A DNA stretch of 13,620 nt. Origin: an uncultured Frankiales bacterium (lineage in GTDB: Bacteria > Actinomycetota > Actinomycetes > Mycobacteriales > SCTD01). The notes under the pieces were generated by a model that was not told where the DNA came from, made no database searches, and worked only from the letters and a program-made list of their open reading frames with translations. The translations under genes were made by a program, and so were the position numbers. The stretch lies in NCBI GenBank assembly GCA_946479905.1, contig CAMLIA010000120.1:1-13620 (forward strand). Reading direction: 5' to 3'. This document shows, piece after piece, positions 1 to 8,114 of this stretch; the first letter of the stretch is position 1; each line of letters starts with the position of its first letter.

Positions 1-1
1 G

Positions 2-1363
2 CCCTCGACGGACCAGGACCACCCACTGCGCCCGAGCGACGCGTTCAGCTGGTACCTGGAGCGCGACCCGCTGCTGCGGATACCCGTCGTCGTGGTCGTG
101 TTCCTCGACCAGCAGCCCGATCGTGACGTCTTCCGCCGGCGCGTGGCCGACGCCGTGCACCACGTGCCCGAGCTGGCCCACGCCGTCTTCGTGCCGCCGT
201 GGCGGCTGGCGCCACCGCGCTGGACACGGGTGCCGGAGGTGGACCTCGACTGGCACCTCCGCGAGGTCGCCGTCGCACCGCCGCACGACGACAGCGCCGT
301 CCTCGAGATCGCGCGGATCGAGGCGACGACCCCCTTCGACCCGGTACGCCCGCTGTGGACGGTCACGGTCGTCAGCGGCCTGACCGGCGGCCGGGCCGCC
401 CTGGTGCTGCGCTTCCACCACGCGCTGACCGACGGCGTCGGCGGTGTCGCGCTGGCGACGGAGCTCTTCGACCTCGCGCGCTCAGGTGCGGCGGGGGCAC
501 CGGCGGTCGCGCCCCGGCCCCACCCGCCCGGCCACCCGCTGCGCGACGCCCTCGGCGACCAGGCCCGCTTCGGGCTGCGGGCCGCGGCGACAGCGCCGCT
601 GGCCGCCGTGCAGGCAGGGCTCGCCCTGAGCCTGCACCCCCGCGCTGCCCTCGACACGCTGGCCTCCGTGGCGCGGACGGTCGCGCCCGTCCGCAGCACC
701 CTCTCGCCGCTGCTGCGCGCCCGGGGCCTGCCCCGCTCGCTGCACGGGCTCGAGGTGCCCTTCGCCGACCTGCACGAGGCCGCCGCAGCGGAGGGCTGCA
801 CCGTCAACGACGCCTTCCTCACCGCGCTCGCCCGCGGGCTGCGGCACCACCACGCCGCGCACGGCACGGAGCTGCCGCGGATCCGCGTCACGATGCCGAT
901 CGACCTGCGCGCCCCGGACGACCCGCCGGCCGGCAACCGCATCACGTTGATGCGCTTCACGATCCCCACCGGAGCCGAGGACCTCGGCGCGACGATGCGG
1001 GCGGTCCACGCCGAGGCGCAGTCCCGCCGGACCGAGCGCTCGCTCCCCCACACCCAGAGCATCGCGCGCGCCCTGAACCTCGTCCCACGCCAGGTCGTCG
1101 GCGCCATGCTCAAGCACGTCGAGGTGCTCGCGAGCGACGTCCCCGGGCCGCCGGTTCCGCTGTACGCCGCCGGGGCCAAGGTCACCGGTTGGCAGGTGTT
1201 CGGCCCCACGACGGGGGCCGCGCTCAACGCGACCCTGATGTCGTACGAGGGGACCTGCTTCGTCGGCCTGAACATCGACACCACGGCCGCACCCGATCCC
1301 GCCCGCCTCGTGGAGTGCGTGCGCTCCGGCTTCGACGAGCTCCTGACCTGGCGGTCCCGGTGA
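2..1363 (+). CDS. WS/DGAT-family O-acyltransferase (wax ester synthase / diacylglycerol acyltransferase), 5' end outside window
   Basis: Members of this family join an acyl-CoA to a fatty alcohol or diacylglycerol, making wax ester or triacylglycerol for storage, usually at the inner face of the membrane. The frame is open from base 2. It begins with the family's N-terminal signature (LRPSDAFSWYLERDPLLR) upstream of any ATG or GTG, so the true start lies just left of the window; the GTG at 92 is internal. The catalytic HHxxxDG motif appears as HHALTDG (416-436, about residue 139 of the visible part). The C-terminal domain (DUF1298 type) has the conserved VPGPPVPLY stretch. The visible 453 residues are close to the full family length. 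The stop overlaps the next start as GTGA, so the two paralogues are probably translated together. Substrate choice, triacylglycerol or wax ester, cannot be read from the sequence. Confidence 0.92.
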   Translation, partial: PSTDQDHPLRPSDAFSWYLERDPLLRIPVVVVVFLDQQPDRDVFRRRVADAVHHVPELAHAVFVPPWRLAPPRWTRVPEVDLDWHLREVAVAPPHDDSAVLEIARIEATTPFDPVRPLWTVTVVSGLTGGRAALVLRFHHALTDGVGGVALATELFDLARSGAAGAPAVAPRPHPPGHPLRDALGDQARFGLRAAATAPLAAVQAGLALSLHPRAALDTLASVARTVAPVRSTLSPLLRARGLPRSLHGLEVPFADLHEAAAAEGCTVNDAFLTALARGLRHHHAAHGTELPRIRVTMPIDLRAPDDPPAGNRITLMRFTIPTGAEDLGATMRAVHAEAQSRRTERSLPHTQSIARALNLVPRQVVGAMLKHVEVLASDVPGPPVPLYAAGAKVTGWQVFGPTTGAALNATLMSYEGTCFVGLNIDTTAAPDPARLVECVRSGFDELLTWRSR

Positions 1364-2733
1364 CCGACGTGCTGAGCCCGTTGGACGCCGCGTTCCTGCG
1401 CCTCGAGAGCGCGACGTCACCGCTGCACATCGCCTCGCTCGCCGTCTTCGAGGGCCCGGCGCCGGAGCTGGCCGACGTGCGCGCGCTCATCTCCGCGAAG
1501 CTGGACCGGGTGCCGCGCTACCGGCAGACCGTCCGGGACGCGCCGCTGTGGCTGGGCCGGCCGATCTGGGTCGACCAGGCGGACTTCGACATCAGCCGGC
1601 ACGTGCACGCGTGCGCGGTGCCGGCCCCGGGCGGCGAGCCGGAGGCCCGCACGCTGTGCTCCCGGCTGCTCGAGCGGCACCTCGACCGCCAGCAGCCGCT
1701 GTGGGAGACGTGGGTCGTCGCCGGCCTGCCGGACGGGCGGTGGGGCCTGCTGAGCAAGGTGCACCACTGCATGGTCGACGGCATCGCGGGCACCGACCTG
1801 CTCGCGCAGGTCCTCGAGCTCTCCCCCGAGGCGAGCCTCCCCGAGCCCGGCCCGCCGTGGACGGCCGCACCTGCACCGGGCCTCGCTGCCCGGGCGCTCG
1901 CCGGCATCCCCTCCCCGCGCTCGGCCGGGGCGGTCCTGCAGGCGGTGCGGCACCCGCTCGGGACGGCCCGGGCAGCGGTGGTGGACGTCCGCGGCGTCGG
2001 TCAGTGGCTCGCCGCCGCACGGCCGGTCACCCGCACCCCGCTGCTGGGGCCGGTCGGCAAGCAGCGCGACTGGCTGTGGGCAGACGTGTCCCTGTCGGAG
2101 GTGCGGGCCGTCGGCCACGCCCTGGAGGGCACCATCAACGACGTCGCGGAGACGATGGTCTGCTCGGCGCTGCGTGAGCTGCTGCTCTCCCGGGGGGTCG
2201 TGCCCGACCCGGCCGCGGTGCGCAGCCTGGTGCCCGTGTCGGTGCGCAGGCACGGCTCGCGCGACGGCACGGCGCTCGACGCGAACCAGGTCTCCGCCCT
2301 GCTCGCGACCCTGCCCGTCGACGTCGCCGACCCGCTCGAGCGCTTCCTCGCGGTCCGTGCCGAGCTGAGCCGCCTCAAGAGCAGCGGCCAGGCCCAGGCC
2401 GGCGAGCTGCTCACCTCCTCGGCCGGGCTGCTGCCACCGCCACTGCTCCTCACGGGCCTGTTCGGCGGCTTCCGCCTCCCCCACCGCCACCTCACCACGG
2501 TCACCACCAACGTCCCCGGCCCACCGGTCCCGCTGTACGCACTCGGCCGCCGGCTGACCGAGCTGCACCCGTTCGTGCCGATCGCGGACCGGCTCCGGCT
2601 CGGGTTCGCCATGACCTCCTACGCCGGCCGGCTCTGGTTCGGCATCACCGTCGACCGCGTGCACGTCCCCGACGCCGACCTGCTCGTCGACGCCCTCGGC
2701 GACGCTCTGCGCGACCTGCAGGCGGTCGCCTGA
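1360..2733 (+). CDS. WS/DGAT-family O-acyltransferase, second paralogue
   Basis: This is a complete 457-residue WS/DGAT acyltransferase, of normal family length. The start is GTG at 1360, overlapping the previous stop by 4 nt. It places the family's N-terminal motif (LSPLDAAFLRLES) at residues 5-17. The catalytic motif is HHCMVDG at residues 135-141; the second His is the expected general base. The C-terminal DUF1298 part has TNVPGPPVPLY and ends in a typical strand motif (LWFGITVD). The enzyme should acylate diacylglycerol or a fatty alcohol from acyl-CoA. It differs strongly from its neighbour (HHALTDG against HHCMVDG), so the pair is not a recent duplication and may differ in substrate. 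A 68-nt gap holding a possible DosR box follows. Confidence 0.93.
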   Translation: MTDVLSPLDAAFLRLESATSPLHIASLAVFEGPAPELADVRALISAKLDRVPRYRQTVRDAPLWLGRPIWVDQADFDISRHVHACAVPAPGGEPEARTLCSRLLERHLDRQQPLWETWVVAGLPDGRWGLLSKVHHCMVDGIAGTDLLAQVLELSPEASLPEPGPPWTAAPAPGLAARALAGIPSPRSAGAVLQAVRHPLGTARAAVVDVRGVGQWLAAARPVTRTPLLGPVGKQRDWLWADVSLSEVRAVGHALEGTINDVAETMVCSALRELLLSRGVVPDPAAVRSLVPVSVRRHGSRDGTALDANQVSALLATLPVDVADPLERFLAVRAELSRLKSSGQAQAGELLTSSAGLLPPPLLLTGLFGGFRLPHRHLTTVTTNVPGPPVPLYALGRRLTELHPFVPIADRLRLGFAMTSYAGRLWFGITVDRVHVPDADLLVDALGDALRDLQAVA

Positions 2734-2750
2734 CCGTCGGCCCTCGGGCC

Positions 2751-2766
2751 AGGGACGTTCGGCCCT
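2751..2766 (+). promoter_or_regulatory. Candidate DosR/DevR-type dormancy box
   Basis: The 16-mer AGGGACGTTCGGCCCT is an imperfect palindrome (GGGAC, 4-nt centre, GGCCC) resembling the GGGAC-N4-GTCCC core bound by DosR/DevR-type response regulators in actinobacteria. Its centre is about 43 nt before the ATG of the flavodoxin gene. That spacing would suit an activator site if transcription starts at the ATG itself. No clear Shine-Dalgarno sequence precedes that ATG, which fits a leaderless message. No good -10 hexamer is visible. Assignment is by motif likeness only; an overlapping GGGCC/GGCCC hairpin is the main alternative reading. Confidence 0.5.
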
Positions 2767-2801
2767 GCACCGCGATCGCCGGCAGCGGCAGCGTCTGTGG
2801 C

Positions 2802-3296
2802 ATGACCACTGTCCTCGTTGCCTACGCGTCCTTCCACGGAGCCACCGCCGGGCTGGCCGGCTGGATCGCCGACGAGATGCGCTCTCGCGGCGTCGATGCC
2901 TGGGCGGTGCCCGCTGCGCACATCAGCACCTTGGAGGACGTCGACGCCGTCGTCATCGGATCGGCCGTCTACGTGGACCGCTGGGTCCGTGACGCCTCCG
3001 ACCTGGTGAACCGGCAGGCCGACGCCCTCAAGCAGCTGCCGGTCTGGCTGTTCAGCAGCGGGGTGGTCGGCGGCGGCAACGCGCCGGTGATCCCCGACCA
3101 GCAGAAGGAGCTCGCGGCACTCGTGGGCGCGCGCGGGTCGGTCGCGTTCGGCGGGGCGCTCGACGCCGGCACCGACGGTCCCGTCGCGGGGCACCTCGTC
3201 GACGTCGGTCCCGGCGACTGGCGTGACGAGCACGCTGTCCGGGCCTGGGCCCGGGAGATCGCTGCCGAGCTCGCCGTCGTACCGTCTGCTGGGTGA
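2802..3296 (+). CDS. Flavodoxin-domain protein (menaquinone-dependent protoporphyrinogen oxidase / HemG-like fold)
   Basis: This 164-residue cytoplasmic protein has a flavodoxin fold. The N-terminal strand and phosphate loop for FMN (YASFHGATAGLA, residues 8-19) are followed by IGSAVYVDRW (52-61) and LFSSG (83-87), which sit where flavin-contacting loops lie in this family. Similar actinobacterial proteins are labelled flavodoxin or HemG-like, but true protoporphyrinogen oxidase activity is not implied. The ATG at 2802 is the only start that keeps the whole first strand, and it lacks a ribosome site. A DosR-like box lies 35 nt upstream. The stop overlaps the next gene's GTG as GTGA, so the two are likely coupled. 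A role in low-potential electron transfer under low oxygen is inference. Confidence 0.8.
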   Translation: MTTVLVAYASFHGATAGLAGWIADEMRSRGVDAWAVPAAHISTLEDVDAVVIGSAVYVDRWVRDASDLVNRQADALKQLPVWLFSSGVVGGGNAPVIPDQQKELAALVGARGSVAFGGALDAGTDGPVAGHLVDVGPGDWRDEHAVRAWAREIAAELAVVPSAG

Positions 3297-3694
3297 TCGC
3301 CCTCAGCTGGGACACCACCCGCCTGTTCCTGCACGTCCTCGGCGCCACCGTCTGGGTGGGTGGGCAGTTGGTGCTCGCCGCGCTCGTGCCCGCGCTGCGG
3401 CGGCAGGGCCCGGACGTCCCCGCGGCCGCGGCCCGCGCCTTCAACCGGGTGGCGTGGCCGGCCTTCGCGCTGCTGCTCGCCACAGGGGTGTGGAACGTCG
3501 CCGCCGAGCACGACGAGGTCCACGGGTCCTACCGCACGACCTTGGTCGTCAAGCTGGTGGTCGTCGCGACCTCCGGGCTCACCGCCTGGCTGCACACCCG
3601 CGCGACCACGTCCCGGGGACGTGCGGTCTTCGGCGCCCTCACCGGGCTGTCCGCGCTCGGCGCCCTGCTGCTCGGCGTCCTGCTCGCGGGTTAG
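3293..3694 (+). CDS. CopD-like small integral membrane protein
   Basis: This 133-residue, very hydrophobic protein has four predicted membrane segments (about residues 8-30, 47-65, 84-100 and 110-132). The first helix carries FLHVLGATVWVGGQL, a pattern seen in CopD-domain and related DUF membrane proteins, where the His and Trp positions have been linked to haem or copper binding. Here that is only a likeness. The GTG start overlaps the flavodoxin stop by 4 nt, so it is probably translated from the same mRNA. A redox partnership with the flavodoxin is possible but unproven. The stop overlaps the convergent acetate kinase stop (TTAG at 3691-3694), so no terminator fits between them. Confidence 0.72.
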   Translation: MIALSWDTTRLFLHVLGATVWVGGQLVLAALVPALRRQGPDVPAAAARAFNRVAWPAFALLLATGVWNVAAEHDEVHGSYRTTLVVKLVVVATSGLTAWLHTRATTSRGRAVFGALTGLSALGALLLGVLLAG

Positions 3695-4713
3695 CGCGTC
3701 AGCAGGCGGTGGACCGCGCGGGCGATCTGGAGGTCCTCGCGGCTCGCGACGACGAGCGTGCGCACCCGTGCGCCGCTGGCGGAGATGTCACAGTCCTCGC
3801 CGCTGATCGCAGGGTCGACGGCCACGCCCAGGTAGCCGAGCGCCGCCGCCACCTGCTCGCGGACCGGCGCAGCGTTCTCGCCGACACCGCCGGTGAAGAC
3901 GAGGGTGTCGAGACCGCCGAGGGCCGCGGTCATGGCGGCGATGCCTGCGCAGAGCCGGTGCAGGTAGACCGCGACGGCCAGCCGGGCGTCGGCGTCGTCC
4001 CGCTCGAGCAGCAGCCGCATGTCACCTGTACCCGCCAGCGCTGTCAGGCCGCTGCGGTGCTCGAGGACGTCGGCCAGCTCCGTCGCGGTGACGCCCGCGT
4101 GCTCCTGCAGCCACAGCAGCAGGCCGGGGTCGACGGCGCCGCTGCGGGTCGCCATCACCAGGCCGTCCAGCGGGGTGAACCCCATCGTGGTGTCGAGGGA
4201 CCGCCCCTCGAGGACGGCCGCGAGCGACGCACCGGCGCCGAGGTGGCAGGTGACGAGCCGTCCCGGGTCGCCCAGCAGCTCGGCCGCCCGCTGCGCGGCC
4301 CAGCCGTGCGACAGCCCGTGGAACCCGTAGCGCCGGATCCCCAGCCCGGTCCGCCACGCCGCCGGCAGCGGGTACGTCGCTGCCGCCGCGGGCAGCCCGG
4401 CGTGGAAGGCGGTGTCGAAGCAGGCGACGTGCGGCACGTCCGGCAGCAGGGCGCGTGCCGCGTCGAGGCCGGCGAGCGACTTCGGCTGGTGCAGCGGCGC
4501 CAGCTCGGTCAGCTCCCGCAGCGCCCGCTCGACGTCCTCGTCGACGACGACCGGCTCCACGAAACGTGCCCCGCCGTGCACGACGCGGTGCCCCACGGCA
4601 TCGACCTGCGGCGCCGGGTCGGGCAGCCCGTCGTACGACGCGAGCAGGTCGTCGCCGTCGAGCAGCCGCACCTTGAGCGACGACGACCCGGCGTTGACGA
4701 CGAGGACCCGCAC
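3691..4713 (-). CDS. ackA: Acetate kinase (short form)
   Basis: The enzyme converts acetyl phosphate and ADP to acetate and ATP in the cytoplasm. Family landmarks are all present: NAGSSSLK (7-14), GHRVVHGG (41-48), FDTAFH (99-104), GIRRYGFHG (125-133), HLGAGAS (157-163), TRSGAVDPG (189-197) and FTGGVGEN (273-280). Residues matching E. coli R91, D148, R241 and E384 appear to be R43, D100, R190 and E326. At 340 residues it is shorter than the roughly 400 usual. Most of the loss is a block of about 45 residues between the first strand motif and GHRVVHGG, with no sign of damage. The GTG start lies 1 nt after the phosphoketolase stop, so the two are coupled: phosphoketolase supplies the acetyl phosphate. 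No pta gene is in view. Confidence 0.95.
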   Translation of the reverse strand: MRVLVVNAGSSSLKVRLLDGDDLLASYDGLPDPAPQVDAVGHRVVHGGARFVEPVVVDEDVERALRELTELAPLHQPKSLAGLDAARALLPDVPHVACFDTAFHAGLPAAAATYPLPAAWRTGLGIRRYGFHGLSHGWAAQRAAELLGDPGRLVTCHLGAGASLAAVLEGRSLDTTMGFTPLDGLVMATRSGAVDPGLLLWLQEHAGVTATELADVLEHRSGLTALAGTGDMRLLLERDDADARLAVAVYLHRLCAGIAAMTAALGGLDTLVFTGGVGENAAPVREQVAAALGYLGVAVDPAISGEDCDISASGARVRTLVVASREDLQIARAVHRLLTR

Positions 4714-4714
4714 C

Positions 4715-7099
4715 TCAGGGCTGCCAGGTCCAGCCGCTGATCGCCGGGTCGTCCTCCCCGTGCTCGCGGGTGTAGGCCCGCGCGGCCAGTCGCGCGTCGA
4801 CCATCTGCTGGCGGAGCAGCGCGGCGCGCTCGCCCAGCCCGGGCACCCGGTCGATCACGTCGATGACGAGGTGGAAGCGGTCCAGGTCGTTGAGCATGAC
4901 CATGTCGAAGGGCGTGGTGGTCGTGCCCTCCTCCTTGTAGCCGCGGACGTGCAGGTTGTGGTGGTTGCTGCGGCGGTAGGTGAGGCGGTGGATGAGCCAC
5001 GGGTAGCCGTGGTAGGCGAAGATCACCGGCCGGCTGCTGGTGAACAGCGCGTCGAACTCCGCGTCCGGGAGCCCGTGCGGGTGCTCGCTCGGCGGCTGCA
5101 GCCGCATCAGGTCCACCACGTTGACGACCCGCACCTTCAGGTCCGGCAGGTGGTCCCGCAGCAGCGCCACCGCCGCGAGCGTCTCCAGCGTCGGCACGTC
5201 GCCCGCGCAGGCGAGCACCACGTCCGGCTCGTCGTCGCCGGCGCTGCTCGCCCAGTCGAAGATGCCGAGGCCCCGCGCGCAGTGCGCGATCGCCTGCTCC
5301 ATCGACAGGTACGTCAAGGCAGGCTGCTTCCCGGCGACGACGACGTTGATGTACTGCCGCGACCGCAGGCAGTGGTCGGTCACCGAGAGCAGGGTGTTGG
5401 CGTCCGGCGGGAGGTAGACCCGGACGATCTCGGCCTTCTTGTTGACGACGTGGTCGATGAAGCCCGGGTCCTGGTGCGAGAAGCCGTTGTGGTCCTGCCG
5501 CCACACGTGGCTGGAGAGCAGGTAGGTGAGACTGGCGACCGGGCGCCGCCACGGGATCGCGTTGGTGACCTTGAGCCACTTCGCGTGCTGGTTGACCATC
5601 GAGTCGACGATGTGGATGAAGGCCTCGTAGCAGTTGAACAGCCCGTGCCGGCCGGTGAGGAGGTACCCCTCCAGCCAGCCCTGGCACAGGTGCTCCGACA
5701 GCACCTCCACCACCCGGCCGTGCCGCGCGAGGTGCTCGTCGGTCGGGAGCTGCTCGGCCTCCCAGACCCGGTCCGTCGTCTCGAACACCGCCTGCAGCCG
5801 GTTGGACGCCGTCTCGTCCGGGCCGAACAGCCGGAAGGTCGTGGGGTTCGCGGTGATGACGTCGCGGAGCCACTCCCCCAGCACCCGGGTGGGCTCGGCG
5901 GAGGCCGCACCCGGCGACGCGACCTCGACCGCGTAGCGCCGGAAGTCGGGCAGGTCCAGGTCGTGCAGCAGCAGGCCGCCGTTGGTGACGGGGTTGGCGC
6001 TCATCCGCCGGTCGCCCGCGGGAGCGAGCTCGGCGAGCTCCGGGCGCAGCGCTCCGGTGGCGTCGAACAGCTCCTCCGGGCGGTAGGAGCGCAGCCACTC
6101 CTCCAGCTGCCGCAGGTGCTCCGGGTTGTCCCGCACCTGGCTGAGCGGCACCTGGTGCGAGCGCCAGGTGCCCTCGACGGGCAGCCCGTCGACCACCGCC
6201 GGCCCGGTCCAGCCCTTGGGGGTGCGCAGCACGAGGCAGGGCCAGCGCGGACGTCCCTCGGCGGTGCCGCTGCGCGCTGCCTGCTGGATGTCGGCGATCC
6301 GCTGCACCGCGGTGTCGAGCGCGGCGGCGAGCTGCTGGTGCACGTCCAGGGGGTCGTCCCCGGCGACGAGCAGCGGGTCGTGCCCGTAGCCGCGGAGCAG
6401 GTCGGCCAGCTCGTCGTCGCCGATGCGGGCGAGCACGGTGGGGTTGGCGATCTTGTAGCCGTTGAGGTGCAGGATCGGCAGCACGGCGCCGTCGTGGCAG
6501 GGGTCGAGGAACTTGTTGCTGTGCCAGCTCGCCGCCAGCGGCCCCGTCTCCGCCTCGCCGTCGCCGATGACGCAGGCGACGAGCAGGTCGGGGTTGTCGA
6601 AGGCAGCGCCGTAGGCGTGCGCGAGCGAGTACCCGAGCTCGCCGCCCTCGTGGATCGACCCCGGCGTCTCCGGGGCCACGTGGCTGGGGATGCCGCCGGG
6701 GAACGAGAACTGCCTGAACAGCGCCCGCAGCCCCTCGGCGTCACGGCCGATCGAGGGGTAGACCTCGCTGTAGGTGCCCTCGAGGTAGGCGTTGGCCACC
6801 AGGCCCGGGCCACCGTGACCCGGCCCGGTGACGAACATCGCGGACAGGTCTCGCGCCCGGATCACCCGGTTGAGGTGGGCGTAGAGCAGGTTCAGCCCCG
6901 GTGTCGTGCCGAAGTGGCCGAGCAGCCTCGGCTTGAGGTGGTCGGGGCGCAGCGGCTCCTGGAGCAGCGGGTTGTCGAGCAGGTAGATCTGGCCGACCGA
7001 GAGGTAGTTCGCGGCCCGCCAGTAGGCGTCGATGCGGGACAGCTCCTCGAGGCTCAGCGGCCCCTCGGTCGTGGCTCCCGCGGCACTGACCGCACTCAT
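4715..7099 (-). CDS. xfp: Xylulose-5-phosphate / fructose-6-phosphate phosphoketolase
   Basis: This thiamine-diphosphate enzyme uses phosphate to cleave xylulose-5-P, and often fructose-6-P, to acetyl phosphate plus glyceraldehyde-3-P or erythrose-4-P. At 794 residues it is full length. Motifs in order are: [14 protein letters not shown] (27-40), [10 protein letters not shown] (61-70) with H62, TGPGHGGP (91-98), [20 protein letters not shown] (139-158), the ThDP/Mg motif GDGEAETGP (179-187), and the C-terminal [15 protein letters not shown] and [14 protein letters not shown] stretches. The ATG at 7099 has a GAGAGGGG ribosome site 6 nt upstream. It sits 64 nt downstream of terC on the same strand and 1 nt before ackA. 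The terC-xfp gap shows only a weak possible -10 (CACAAT, 7139-7134), so it may share the terC message. Whether it favours the pentose or hexose substrate cannot be told here. Confidence 0.97.
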   Translation of the reverse strand: MSAVSAAGATTEGPLSLEELSRIDAYWRAANYLSVGQIYLLDNPLLQEPLRPDHLKPRLLGHFGTTPGLNLLYAHLNRVIRARDLSAMFVTGPGHGGPGLVANAYLEGTYSEVYPSIGRDAEGLRALFRQFSFPGGIPSHVAPETPGSIHEGGELGYSLAHAYGAAFDNPDLLVACVIGDGEAETGPLAASWHSNKFLDPCHDGAVLPILHLNGYKIANPTVLARIGDDELADLLRGYGHDPLLVAGDDPLDVHQQLAAALDTAVQRIADIQQAARSGTAEGRPRWPCLVLRTPKGWTGPAVVDGLPVEGTWRSHQVPLSQVRDNPEHLRQLEEWLRSYRPEELFDATGALRPELAELAPAGDRRMSANPVTNGGLLLHDLDLPDFRRYAVEVASPGAASAEPTRVLGEWLRDVITANPTTFRLFGPDETASNRLQAVFETTDRVWEAEQLPTDEHLARHGRVVEVLSEHLCQGWLEGYLLTGRHGLFNCYEAFIHIVDSMVNQHAKWLKVTNAIPWRRPVASLTYLLSSHVWRQDHNGFSHQDPGFIDHVVNKKAEIVRVYLPPDANTLLSVTDHCLRSRQYINVVVAGKQPALTYLSMEQAIAHCARGLGIFDWASSAGDDEPDVVLACAGDVPTLETLAAVALLRDHLPDLKVRVVNVVDLMRLQPPSEHPHGLPDAEFDALFTSSRPVIFAYHGYPWLIHRLTYRRSNHHNLHVRGYKEEGTTTTPFDMVMLNDLDRFHLVIDVIDRVPGLGERAALLRQQMVDARLAARAYTREHGEDDPAISGWTWQP

Positions 7100-7163
7100 G
7101 AGCTGCCCCTCTCGCCGGCCGGCATCACCCCCGATTGTGACGCACCACCTCCCCCGACGCGGG

Positions 7164-8102
7164 TCACCTCCGGGTGGCGCGCAGCGAGGTCACCGTGGTC
7201 ACCGCGAGGGTGCCGACGATGACGCCCAGGGCGGGCAGCACGCCGACCTCGGGCACGGGCACCCCGTACTCGTGCAGCGCGTGCAGCACCAGCTTGCTGC
7301 CGATGAAGCCGAGGATGACCGCCAGCCCCTTCGACAGGTGCACCAGCCGGTCCAGCAGGCCGTCGAGCAGGAAGTAGAGCTGGCGGAGGCCGAGCAGCGC
7401 GAACGCGTTCGCGGTGAACACGAGGTACGGCTCCTTGGTGAGCCCGAAGATCGCCGGGATGGAGTCGAGGGCGAACAGCAGGTCCGTCGACCCGATCGCC
7501 ACCATCACCAGGAGCAGGGGCGTCACGACCCGACGCCCGCCGGCGGTCGTGAGCACCCGCGCCCCGTCGTACTCCGTGGTGGTGGGCAGGACCCGGGAGA
7601 GCAGGGCGACCACCTTGTTCTCCTTGAGCTCCACGTCCTCCCCGCCCGAGCGGGCCAGCTTCCAGGCCGTCACGACGAGGAACGCCCCGAACACGAAGAA
7701 GACCCAGACGAAGCGGTCGATCGCTGCGGCACCGATCGCGATGAAGGCGCCCCGCAGGACCAGTGCGAGGGCGATGCCGAACAGCAGCACCTTGTGCTGC
7801 AGCGCGCGGGGCACCGCGAAGCTCGACATCAGCACCACGAAGACGAACAGGTTGTCGACGGACAGCGAGTACTCCGTCAGGTAGCCGGCGAAGAACTCCG
7901 CGCCCGCCTGCCGCTTGCCGAGCAGCAGCAGCCCGGTGCCGAACGCGACGGCGAGCCCGACGTACAGCACGACCCAGCGGGTCGCCTCGCCGACCGTGAA
8001 CTCGTGCTCGCCCTTGCGCGCCGCCACCCACTGGTCGACGGCCAGGACGGCGAGCAGCCCAGCGATCGTGACCACCCAGGTCAACGGCGAGACGTCGAGC
8101 AC
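7164..8102 (-). CDS. TerC-family integral membrane protein, probable manganese exporter
   Basis: This 312-residue membrane protein has about nine hydrophobic segments. The two family hallmarks are EYSLSVDN (77-84) and [16 protein letters not shown] (205-220), whose acidic residues lie within helices and are thought to bind the metal. TerC relatives such as B. subtilis YkoY/YceF and E. coli Alx act in Mn2+ export or in metallating secreted proteins. The GTG at 8102 has a strong GGAGG ribosome site (8114-8110) with 7-nt spacing, preceded by a yybP-ykoY-type leader. That supports the Mn role. A tellurite-resistance function is suggested only by the family name. Downstream on the same strand, after 64 nt, is the phosphoketolase gene. 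Confidence 0.92.
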   Translation of the reverse strand: MLDVSPLTWVVTIAGLLAVLAVDQWVAARKGEHEFTVGEATRWVVLYVGLAVAFGTGLLLLGKRQAGAEFFAGYLTEYSLSVDNLFVFVVLMSSFAVPRALQHKVLLFGIALALVLRGAFIAIGAAAIDRFVWVFFVFGAFLVVTAWKLARSGGEDVELKENKVVALLSRVLPTTTEYDGARVLTTAGGRRVVTPLLLVMVAIGSTDLLFALDSIPAIFGLTKEPYLVFTANAFALLGLRQLYFLLDGLLDRLVHLSKGLAVILGFIGSKLVLHALHEYGVPVPEVGVLPALGVIVGTLAVTTVTSLRATRR

Positions 8103-8107
8103 GGCAC

Positions 8108-8114
8108 TTCCTCC
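8108..8114 (-). promoter_or_regulatory. Shine-Dalgarno of terC, within a sequestering hairpin
   Basis: On the minus strand GGAGGAA lies 5 nt before the GTG. It is the end of GACCGGAGG (8118-8110), which is perfectly complementary to CCTCCGGTC (8142-8134) across a 15-nt loop. Pairing of the two would block ribosome entry. Confidence 0.75.

Noticed and set aside
92..94. GTG at 92 as start of the first WS/DGAT gene
   Set aside because: The same frame is open back to base 2 and encodes the conserved family N terminus, so this codon is internal.
199..1359. Long + frame continuous with the second WS/DGAT gene, suggesting a larger fusion protein
   Set aside because: It overlaps the first WS/DGAT gene, is composed of Arg/Ala/Pro-rich shadow sequence, and the family N terminus begins only at 1360.
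7100..7163. Strong promoter for xfp
   Set aside because: Only a weak CACAAT hexamer is seen, with no suitably spaced -35 and no recognisable operator.
4412..7222. 936-codon open frame on the + strand opposite xfp
   Set aside because: Low-complexity Val/Arg/Gln-rich sequence produced by the high-GC codon pattern of xfp on the other strand; no domain recognisable.
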